Shown here: piece after piece, positions 29,179-35,350 of the stretch
How positions within the stretch are numbered: the stretch's first letter is position 1
Layout of the letters: each line of letters starts with the position of its first letter
NCBI GenBank assembly: GCA_903957365.1
Contig: CAJBPB010000331.1
Location: 1 to 35,350 of the forward strand
DNA: 35,350 bases
Direction: 5' to 3'
From: an uncultured Bacteroidota bacterium
GTDB lineage: Bacteria > Bacteroidota > Bacteroidia > Bacteroidales > F082
Notes under the pieces: model-generated
Told to the model about the DNA's origin: nothing
Database searches by the model: none
The model's input: only the letters and a program-made list of their open reading frames with translations
Translations under genes and position numbers: made by a program

Positions 29179-29751
29179 TTAAGGTAACGAAAAGAGTATT
29201 TTCTCAATCACTTCGGGGAAATACCGGTATTCGAGATGGTGTATTCTGGCGGCCAGCGATTCGGGTGTCTCGTCAGGTGCCAGCAGGAATTCCTGTTGAA
29301 ATATGATGGCACCGTCATCATATTTTTCATTCACATGATGAATGGTAATACCTGATTTCTTTTCGCCAGCCATTATAACAGCCTGATGCACTTTTTCACC
29401 AAACATACCTTTGCCACCGAATTTCGGTAATAAGGCTGGATGAATATTAATGATCCTGTTTGGAAACGACTGAAGCAGATGATCAGGTATCAGCCATAAA
29501 AAACCTGCTAATACAATCAGATCAACTTTGTTTTCGAGGAGTTTTTCTGAAAGGGAACCGGACTGATAAAATTCGTCTCTGTCGATCAGCATTACCGGGA
29601 TATGCAGCTTTTCGGCACGTTGAATCACACCCGCACCGGGTTTGTTACACACGACCAGAAAAATTTCAACCAAAGGATTGCCGCTGAAATATTCGGCAAT
29701 GCGCTGCATATTGGTTCCGCTTCCTGAAGCAAAAATGGCAAGTCTTTTCAT
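29179..29751 (-). CDS. purN: Phosphoribosylglycinamide formyltransferase (GART)
   Basis: PurN moves a formyl group from 10-formyltetrahydrofolate to GAR, the third step of purine synthesis. From ATG 29751 it has 190 residues. It starts RLAIFASGSGTNMQ, the phosphate-binding loop, and carries the catalytic residues N102 and H104 (INIHPALLPKFGGKGMFG) and D145 (KYDDGAII). The frame begins at a TTG at 29760, but the ATG fits the family better. An exact -7 box ends 6 bases before this ATG, so the mRNA may be leaderless. It converges with metG. No other purine genes are in the window. Confidence 0.95.
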   Translation of the reverse strand: MKRLAIFASGSGTNMQRIAEYFSGNPLVEIFLVVCNKPGAGVIQRAEKLHIPVMLIDRDEFYQSGSLSEKLLENKVDLIVLAGFLWLIPDHLLQSFPNRIINIHPALLPKFGGKGMFGEKVHQAVIMAGEKKSGITIHHVNEKYDDGAIIFQQEFLLAPDETPESLAARIHHLEYRYFPEVIEKILFSLP

Positions 29752-29757
29752 CGGCCA

Positions 29758-29765
29758 CAAAGATA
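29758..29765 (-). promoter_or_regulatory. Promoter -7 box of purN
   Basis: TATCTTTG on the minus strand matches TAnnTTTG exactly. Transcription in this phylum starts about 7 bases after the box, which falls on the purN ATG itself. Confidence 0.5.
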
Positions 29766-29820
29766 AAATTAATGCCGCAGATTCATATATTTATATGAAA
29801 TGGTTCCTTTTACAATCAGA

Positions 29821-29853
29821 TTTGTGCATGTTTTACAATAATTGCGACCTTTG
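29821..29853 (+). promoter_or_regulatory. Promoter of the M28 peptidase gene
   Basis: TTTG (29821-29824) is followed after 21 bases by GACCTTTG (29846-29853), one mismatch from TAnnTTTG. The ATG is 28 bases further on. Spacing is ideal; the first base of the -7 box is off consensus. Confidence 0.5.
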
Positions 29854-29881
29854 TTAAATAGTTTCTTCTAAATCGAATAAT

Positions 29882-31462
29882 ATGCATTCTATACGACGCT
29901 TATTTACAATTCAACTATTGCTGACCGTTTTTCTGCTGGCGAGCTCAGTATCACTCAATGCTCAGGTTCATCAACCTGAAAGCCCCGAAATACATGAGTT
30001 TTCAGGTTCGTTCGCGTTTCTTTCATCAGCCTGGATGGAAGGACGTGAAGCAGGCTCCAAAGGTGGAATGATGGCTGCTGATTTTTTGGCAAGCAGTTTG
30101 CAGACATACAATGTGGTGCCTTTTGGTGATAATAAAGACGGTCAAAAAACCTATTTTCAGAATTTTGAATTAGTAAAATATGAAACTTATTTTGCCAGTC
30201 TCAGCCTGAACCAGATTTCGAAAGACGAAACGTACGTGCTGGCCTTCAACCATCATGTTGATTTTAAAGTTGATCCGACTCCTTATGGAAGTCAGATTGA
30301 GGCTCCGTTGGTTTTTGCCGGTTACGGCATACAAAATGCAGTTCTGGGTTATAACGATTATGAAAAAATGGAAGTGAAAGGCAAAATTATTCTATTGCTT
30401 GAAGGCTTCCCAGGTCACCATGATACTCTATCAAAAGCCTGGAAATCATGGGGAAGTGTTTTCCATGATACCGATTCATTACAAACCATCAGAACATTAT
30501 TAGCAGCTGAGAAAGGAGCCAGAGCGGTCATTTTCCTTACCACTGAAAAAAGTAAGGAGCAAAGCGAAATTAAATCAATCACTGATACCGATCCTGTCTA
30601 TATCGATGGGAATCACTCAATCCATGGTGTGGCAATACAGCCGGCACTTCCTGTTTATCATCTGAACCATGAAGCAAGTGAATTATTTGCCAGAAACTGC
30701 GGCTTCGATATGGAACAATTCGAAAAAACAACAGCAAACACATTGAAACCGGCATCTGAAATACTCAAAAACAATAGCGCTTCTTTGCATATTGAAGTTG
30801 TTTCTGAAATCATTCCGGCTCGAAACGTTTTGGGCATTATTAAAGGGACCGACACTACCAAAAGCATTATAGTCGGAGCCCATTATGATCATTTGGGCAA
30901 ACGTGGCGATTACGTCTATTATGGCGCCGATGACAATGCTTCAGGCACTTCGGGTGTTTTGGCTCTGGCTAAAAGATGGTCCGAAAGCAAATTCGTTCCA
31001 TCCTGTAATATCATTTTCGCCTTCTGGTCTGCCGAAGAAAAAGGAATGCTAGGGAGCACTTACTTTGTCAGCGCCAGAGATATAAATCATTCAAATACTG
31101 CATTATATATGAATTTTGATATGCTTTCACGCTCTGATCCGGCTGACAGTTTACAATCACAGATCAGTATTGGTTTACTCACAGGAACTGCCACGATTGA
31201 GCAAATGGCAATACATCAGAATCTAAAACTCAGCAAACCTTTCACGCTTGATCTATGGCACACCAGCGGTCATGGCGGCAGTGATTATGTTCCTTTTGCA
31301 CAACAAAAAATTCCGGTAATGAGTTTCTTTTCAGGCTTTCATGATGATTATCATAGCTCACGTGATGTTTTTAAACTTGCTGATTTATCCAAAATGCAAC
31401 GGATTCTGCAATTGGCAAATGGCTGTATGGTCGAGATGACAAAAGAAGCTTCGATTGAATAA
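29882..31462 (+). CDS. Secreted M28 family zinc aminopeptidase
   Basis: The 526-residue protein begins with a signal peptide (about residues 1-27, ending SVSLNAQ). A PA-like insert with FAGYGIQN and VKGKIILLLEGFPG follows (about 135-270). The M28 catalytic domain carries all five zinc ligands in order: H in GAHYDHLG (about 333), D in YGADDNASG, E in WSAEEKGMLGS with the catalytic base beside it, D in NFDMLSR and H in GFHDDYHSSRD. Such enzymes remove N-terminal residues from peptides in the periplasm or outside. No T9SS sorting domain is present at the C-terminus, so it is probably periplasmic. The gene is alone on its transcript. Confidence 0.92.
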   Translation: MHSIRRLFTIQLLLTVFLLASSVSLNAQVHQPESPEIHEFSGSFAFLSSAWMEGREAGSKGGMMAADFLASSLQTYNVVPFGDNKDGQKTYFQNFELVKYETYFASLSLNQISKDETYVLAFNHHVDFKVDPTPYGSQIEAPLVFAGYGIQNAVLGYNDYEKMEVKGKIILLLEGFPGHHDTLSKAWKSWGSVFHDTDSLQTIRTLLAAEKGARAVIFLTTEKSKEQSEIKSITDTDPVYIDGNHSIHGVAIQPALPVYHLNHEASELFARNCGFDMEQFEKTTANTLKPASEILKNNSASLHIEVVSEIIPARNVLGIIKGTDTTKSIIVGAHYDHLGKRGDYVYYGADDNASGTSGVLALAKRWSESKFVPSCNIIFAFWSAEEKGMLGSTYFVSARDINHSNTALYMNFDMLSRSDPADSLQSQISIGLLTGTATIEQMAIHQNLKLSKPFTLDLWHTSGHGGSDYVPFAQQKIPVMSFFSGFHDDYHSSRDVFKLADLSKMQRILQLANGCMVEMTKEASIE

Positions 31463-31469
31463 TCCCTGA

Positions 31470-31489
31470 ACTGTGCAATAAATCACAGT
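31470..31489. promoter_or_regulatory. CRP-like palindrome
   Basis: TGTGC-N6-TCACA (31472-31487) matches nine of ten bases of the E. coli CRP half-sites and is extended to a 6-bp arm on each side. It lies 8 bases after the M28 stop and 85 bases before the -7 box at 31572. It may be an operator for a Crp/Fnr-type protein or simply a weak hairpin terminator. Confidence 0.3.
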
Positions 31490-31571
31490 CTATCTTTGAA
31501 AAACTGAAACTTTACACTTTTTATGCCTTGATGTTTACTTTGCCTCGCTGAATAAAACACGCATAAAAACT

Positions 31572-31579
31572 TATCTTTG
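31572..31579 (+). promoter_or_regulatory. Promoter -7 box of the 31639 gene
   Basis: TATCTTTG is an exact TAnnTTTG box, 59 bases before ATG 31639. The nearest upstream TTTG (31539-31542) is 29 bases away, too far for a standard -33 element. Confidence 0.5.
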
Positions 31580-31638
31580 CATTTAGAAACTGTCTTGATT
31601 TTATTTTGGACCATTTCTTAGATAAGCGTAATAAAACT

Positions 31639-33060
31639 ATGTCTGAAATACCCGAAACACTCACCATTCATCGCAAAGCGCTCGATATCAACCTCGACCC
31701 GACTATCTTTGGTAGTTTCGCCGAGATTGGTGGCGGCCAGGAAGTGGCGCGTAATTTTTTTCAGGCCGGAGGCGCTTCCGGAACCATTGCCAAAACCATC
31801 TCAGCTTACGACAAGCGATACAGCGATGCTATTTACAGCCGTCATCAAAATGCAAAACGTTATGTTTCGCGCGAACGGCTCGAAGTGATGCTTGAAGCAG
31901 AATATGATGAAGTGCTTAGTTTCCTGAACGAAACAAAAACTTCAGGAACCCGTTTTTTCTCCTTCGCAGATACTGTTTCAACACTGAATTTTAAAAAAGA
32001 CAATATCAGTCACGGTTGGCTGGGCGTTCGTTTTCAATTGAAAGAAAATGCCAGACCGAACTGTGTAATCATCCATGTTCGTCTGCACGAAAATGATAAT
32101 TTATTACAACAGAATACTTTGGGTGTTTTAGGTGTAAACCTGATTTATGCCTGTTATTACCTTTGGGACCGGCCAAACAGTTTTCTGCAATCACTGCTCG
32201 ATAACCTTTCTACCGATCGCGTTGAGATAACAATGGTGAATATGAGTGGCGCCGAACTATCCTATATCGACAATCGCTTACTGGCCGTGCAGCTGGTGAA
32301 AAACGGAATGACCAACGCCATCATGTTCGATCGTTTTGGCGAAGTGCAGGAACCTGACGATATGTTGTACAAGAAAAATGCCCTTGTCTTCCGTGGAAGC
32401 TTTCGTCCGGTTACTTATGTCAGTATCGATATGTTGAAAACCAGCTTCAGTCTGTTCAAAAAAGATGAAGATTACGATAAAAACAATACCATTCCCATCT
32501 GCGAAATCACACTGAATAACCTCTTGAGTGAAGGCGATTTTGATGAACATGACTTTCTTGATCGTGTTGATCTGCTGAATGAGATGGGACAGAATGTGAT
32601 GGTCTCCAATTTCAAGGAGTATTACAAACTGGTGCATTTTCTGATCCAGTTCAGGGTGATAAAATTGCGTATTATTATTGGTATTCAAACCTTTGAGAAA
32701 GTGTTTAACGAGAAATACTATACGCATCTGAAAGGTGGAATCCTTGAAGCTCTTGGCGCTGTCTTCCCGAGAAACATGAAAATGTATATATATCCGGCCC
32801 TTGATGAAGAAACAAACACCCTGATCACAACAAAAAATCTGAAATTTCCTGACAGCACCCGGCACCTTTTTGAACATCTGATCGAAAACCGCCTTATTCT
32901 CGATATCAAAAACGTGAATAAAAATTATCTGCGAATCAATTCATCTGAGATCATCAAAAAAATTCATCATAACGAAAAGGACTGGGAATCAATGGTTCCG
33001 GTTTTTATGGCAAAGCGTATCAAAGGCAGAAAGTTATTCGGCTACCAGGGAAATGAGTAA
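31639..33060 (+). CDS. Conserved cytoplasmic protein of unknown function, 473 residues
   Basis: This intact protein has no signal peptide or membrane segment. A glycine-rich N-terminal block, FGSFAEIGGGQEVARNFF then AGGASGTIAKTISAYD, looks highly conserved in type and may bind a nucleotide or phosphate. Later blocks are GTRFFSFADTVSTLNF, HGWLGVRFQL, LGVLGVNLIYACYYL, VNMSGAELSYIDNRLLAVQLV and KNALVFRGSFRPVTY. I recognise it as a family present in Bacteroidota and other phyla that databases sometimes label TonB-dependent receptor or nicotinate-nucleotide adenylyltransferase; neither label fits what I see. The frame is open from a TTG at 31606, but ATG 31639 is preferred. It lies 74 bases before ppnP on the same strand. 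Confidence 0.8.
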   Translation: MSEIPETLTIHRKALDINLDPTIFGSFAEIGGGQEVARNFFQAGGASGTIAKTISAYDKRYSDAIYSRHQNAKRYVSRERLEVMLEAEYDEVLSFLNETKTSGTRFFSFADTVSTLNFKKDNISHGWLGVRFQLKENARPNCVIIHVRLHENDNLLQQNTLGVLGVNLIYACYYLWDRPNSFLQSLLDNLSTDRVEITMVNMSGAELSYIDNRLLAVQLVKNGMTNAIMFDRFGEVQEPDDMLYKKNALVFRGSFRPVTYVSIDMLKTSFSLFKKDEDYDKNNTIPICEITLNNLLSEGDFDEHDFLDRVDLLNEMGQNVMVSNFKEYYKLVHFLIQFRVIKLRIIIGIQTFEKVFNEKYYTHLKGGILEALGAVFPRNMKMYIYPALDEETNTLITTKNLKFPDSTRHLFEHLIENRLILDIKNVNKNYLRINSSEIIKKIHHNEKDWESMVPVFMAKRIKGRKLFGYQGNE

Positions 33061-33134
33061 TGATCGGATTGGTTTCAAGTTGAATTTTTAATATCCTTAA
33101 AGAGGTTGTAAAAACACATTAAAACTAATAATAT

Positions 33135-33416
33135 ATGTTCAAGACAAATGAGTATTTCGATGGCAATGTAAAATCAATCGCATTTGAAACCGCTGAAGGA
33201 CCTGCCACACTTGGGGTGATGGCCGCGGGAGAATATGTTTTCGGCACATCAACCATCGAACACATGACCGTAGTTTCGGGTTCGATGCAGGTGCAGCAGC
33301 CCGGCGAAACTGAATGGAAAACCTATCAGCCTTTCGACACTTTCATCGTGGCAAAAGACGTGAAATTTAAGGTGAAGATGTCGGGTGATACGGCTTATAG
33401 ATGTTTGTATAAATAA
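33135..33416 (+). CDS. ppnP: Pyrimidine/purine nucleoside phosphorylase PpnP
   Basis: This 93-residue cupin splits nucleosides with inorganic phosphate into base and (deoxy)ribose 1-phosphate, with wide substrate range. The sequence matches the family (YaiE/DUF1255) along its length: NEYFDGNVKSIAFE at the start, TLGVMAAGEYVFGTSTIEHMTVVSG, PGETEWKTYQPFDTFIV and the C-terminal TAYRCLYK. The next gene, mgsA, starts 7 bases after its stop, so the two are surely co-transcribed. Confidence 0.93.
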   Translation: MFKTNEYFDGNVKSIAFETAEGPATLGVMAAGEYVFGTSTIEHMTVVSGSMQVQQPGETEWKTYQPFDTFIVAKDVKFKVKMSGDTAYRCLYK

Positions 33417-33423
33417 TATCCTT

Positions 33424-33864
33424 ATGTCAAAAATCATCGCCCTTGTGGCACACGATAACCGAAAAAAAGACCTGCTCGACTGGGTTTCGCACAACCTGAA
33501 AAAGCTGAACGATCACACATTTTACGCCACCGGAACCACCGGAAAAATGGTGTCGGAAGTGCTCGATCATGTTACCTGCCTTAAATCAGGTCCGCTGGGC
33601 GGCGATCAGCAGCTGGGCTCACTCATCGCCGAAGGTAAAATCGATTATCTGATTTTCTTCTGGGATCCGATGACCAACCAGCCGCATGATGTCGACGTAA
33701 AAGCTCTGTTACGTTTGTCCGTTTTATATAATATTCCCACGGCAAGCAACCGTTCCACAGCTGATTTTCTGATTACTTCACGTCTTTTCAATAACCGCGA
33801 TTATAAACCGATTCTGAAAGATTATTCAATTTATCTGAACCGAGACCTGGAACCAAAAGGCTAA
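33424..33864 (+). CDS. mgsA: Methylglyoxal synthase
   Basis: MgsA converts dihydroxyacetone phosphate to methylglyoxal and phosphate, a bypass of lower glycolysis when phosphate is short. From ATG 33424 it has 146 residues. VAHDNRKKDL (H10, D11), TGTTGKMV, SGPLGGDQQLG with D61 (E. coli D71) and DPMTNQPHDVDVKALLRL with H88 and D91 (E. coli H98 and D101) are all present. The frame extends into ppnP to 33385, but those residues do not belong to the family. The 7-base gap ties it to ppnP. No glyoxalase gene is in the window. Confidence 0.95.
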   Translation: MSKIIALVAHDNRKKDLLDWVSHNLKKLNDHTFYATGTTGKMVSEVLDHVTCLKSGPLGGDQQLGSLIAEGKIDYLIFFWDPMTNQPHDVDVKALLRLSVLYNIPTASNRSTADFLITSRLFNNRDYKPILKDYSIYLNRDLEPKG

Positions 33865-34040
33865 TTCTGGGTAAAGAATAAACGGCTGGTAATTTAATTG
33901 ATAATAGAATATATTTCTGGTATTTTAACCAAATATACGCTTTGATTTCAATTTCTTTGCTGATCACACTAAACTTATTCTTTACAGAAACCATGCGGGC
34001 AAAAACAGCTAATTTAGCGCTGTAAACAATCTTTTCTGGA

Positions 34041-35273
34041 ATGGAAAATCTTTTTGAACGCATCAATACGCTTGCTGAGAAATACAGCAATGACACTGCT
34101 ACCAACCTTTCGCGGCTCGTGAAACATAAATCATTGAGCACGAAAGAAAAAGAGGTCGCCCTGGAACTTCAAAATCAAATGCTGGAAGCCGGATTTGATG
34201 AAGTGAAAATTGACGGTCTCGGTAACGTGATTGGCCGGATCGGGAACGGTAAAAAGATTCTGGCATTCGATGGTCATATCGATGTGGTCGATTTGGGAAA
34301 CCTTTCAAACTGGAGTTTCGATCCGCTTGGAGGTGAAATCAAAGATGGTTTTGTGCATGGTCGCGGCACCGTTGACCAGAAAGGCGGTCCGGCTGCCTTT
34401 GTAACTGCCGGAAGAATCATCAAAGAAATCGGCGTTCCTGAAAACCTTACTATATATTTCGTTGGCAGTGTGATGGAAGAAGATTGTGATGGCCTCTGCT
34501 GGAAATATATCATCGAAGAAGACGGCATCCGGCCCGATTTTGCTGTCAGTACCGAACCCACCAACCTCAATATCTACCGCGGTCATCGTGGCAGGATGGA
34601 AATTACTGTTAGTTTCTTCGGTGTTTCGTCGCATGGCTCAGCCCCCGAGCGTGGCAAAAACGCGATTTATATGGCTTCACGTACGGCTCTTGAGATCGAA
34701 AAACTGAACGAAAGGCTCGCATTTGATGCGTTTTTGGGTAAGGGAAGTGTAACTATTTCCGAAATAGTTTCGGGAAGTCCTTCCTTGTGTGCCGTGGCTG
34801 ATTTTGCGCGAATTCACCTCGATCGTCGCCTGACATGGGGCGAGACAAAAGAATCGGCCGTGAAAGAAATTGAACAACTTGTTGAAGGAATGAACGCGAA
34901 AGTGGAAGTGCTGAATTATAAAGAAACAGCATACACCGGTCTCGAATACGGAATGGAGAAATACTATCCTACCTGGAAAATTGAGGAATCGCATCCGCTT
35001 GTACAGGATGCTGACCGTGCTTTTAAAGGTCTTTTTGGTAAAGCACCTATCATCGATAAATGGACTTTCTCAACCAATGGCGTGACAATCAATGGCATGT
35101 ATGGTATCCCGACAATCGGTTTTGGTCCGGGCAATGAAGTGCTGGCCCATGCACCCAACGAAAAAGTGGCTGTGAGTGATCTGGTGATTGCTTCGGCTTT
35201 TTATGCGGGACTGGCGTATAAAATAAGTGGAAGCTCGAAGCTCGAAGTTGGAAGCTCGAAGTTAAGTGAATAA
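34041..35273 (+). CDS. ygeY: YgeY-family M20 metallohydrolase with repeat-derived tail
   Basis: The 410-residue protein belongs to the M20 deacetylase-like family named after E. coli YgeY and linked by association to selenium-dependent purine or amino-acid metabolism. Metal ligands are visible: H79 (FDGHIDVV), D112 (RGTVDQKGG), E147 after E146 as base (VMEEDCDG), E172 (STEPTN) and a C-terminal histidine in AHAPNE. The dimerisation lid domain lies about 185-300. The reaction is unknown, probably an amidohydrolysis. The family-like part ends near GLAYKI; the final 15 residues GSSKLEVGSSKLSE are encoded by a 7-bp tandem array (35228-35262). No ygeW or selenium genes are visible, but the right edge is close. 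Confidence 0.9.
   Translation: MENLFERINTLAEKYSNDTATNLSRLVKHKSLSTKEKEVALELQNQMLEAGFDEVKIDGLGNVIGRIGNGKKILAFDGHIDVVDLGNLSNWSFDPLGGEIKDGFVHGRGTVDQKGGPAAFVTAGRIIKEIGVPENLTIYFVGSVMEEDCDGLCWKYIIEEDGIRPDFAVSTEPTNLNIYRGHRGRMEITVSFFGVSSHGSAPERGKNAIYMASRTALEIEKLNERLAFDAFLGKGSVTISEIVSGSPSLCAVADFARIHLDRRLTWGETKESAVKEIEQLVEGMNAKVEVLNYKETAYTGLEYGMEKYYPTWKIEESHPLVQDADRAFKGLFGKAPIIDKWTFSTNGVTINGMYGIPTIGFGPGNEVLAHAPNEKVAVSDLVIASAFYAGLAYKISGSSKLEVGSSKLSE
35228..35262. repeat. Degenerate 7-bp tandem array inside the 3' end of ygeY
   Basis: Five heptamers in a row: GTGGAAG, CTCGAAG, CTCGAAG, TTGGAAG, CTCGAAG; a sixth (TTAAGTG) is decayed. Because 7 is not a multiple of 3, three units give a 7-residue peptide period, seen as GSSKLEV-GSSKLSE. 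The array runs to the stop at 35271-35273. Confidence 0.75.
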
Positions 35274-35350
35274 AAAAAAAGAAATGCATCATCAGAGGTT
35301 CTTCTTACTTTTACATAAGGATAAGGATTCTATGATGTTAATCTAAGGAT

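Noticed and set aside
31639-33060. TonB-dependent receptor or nicotinate-nucleotide adenylyltransferase label for the 473-residue protein
   Set aside because: There is no signal peptide, barrel or plug pattern, and no HxGH-type nucleotidyltransferase motif.

Overview
This window looks like chromosomal DNA of a member of the Bacteroidota, probably an uncultured Bacteroidales or Marinilabiliales-like lineage; the placement below phylum level is inference. The evidence is: promoter -7 boxes of the TAnnTTTG type before many genes, no clear Shine-Dalgarno sequences, three secreted proteins with type IX secretion C-terminal domains, the gene order ileS / dksA-like / lspA, a 78-residue ATP synthase epsilon subunit, and an extra segment in AtpD of the kind seen in this phylum. 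No tRNA, rRNA, CRISPR array, intact insertion sequence or prophage was seen.

Layout. 1-738 is gene-poor: the tail of a possible gene cut by the left edge, a pair of inverted REP-like hairpins, and one doubtful small membrane ORF. 739-2088 is an AAA_14/DUF4143 ATPase whose upstream region carries three direct repeats one helical face apart. 2350-8930 is a minus-strand housekeeping block: atpC, atpD, lspA, a DksA-like regulator and ileS. 9220-16366 is a plus-strand block: a membrane protein, a Rieske oxygenase, PEP carboxylase, a GNAT acetyltransferase and a DUF255 thioredoxin-fold protein. 16480-26067 is the envelope and secretion part: two large minus-strand T9SS cargo proteins, a UbiA-like membrane protein, a DUF1624-type acyltransferase, a third T9SS cargo protein, a Crp/Fnr regulator with FNR-like cysteines and a small outer-membrane barrel. 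26133-35273 holds an S66 LD-carboxypeptidase divergent from metG, then purN, a secreted M28 peptidase, a conserved protein of unknown function, ppnP, mgsA and a YgeY-type M20 hydrolase.

How the genes work together. The content is mostly core metabolism: F1 ATPase subunits, two class I aminoacyl-tRNA synthetases, anaplerosis by PEPC, purine synthesis, nucleoside phosphorolysis and the methylglyoxal bypass. Lipoprotein processing, peptidoglycan recycling and T9SS export are added to this. I do not see a clear new multi-gene defence or mobile system. The most notable signals are local: an IleRS with the swapped GxHH signature, the repeat-based promoter of the DUF4143 ATPase, inverted REP-like hairpins with a compensatory base-pair change, and two degenerate 7-bp tandem arrays, one of which is translated as an added C-terminal tail on YgeY.
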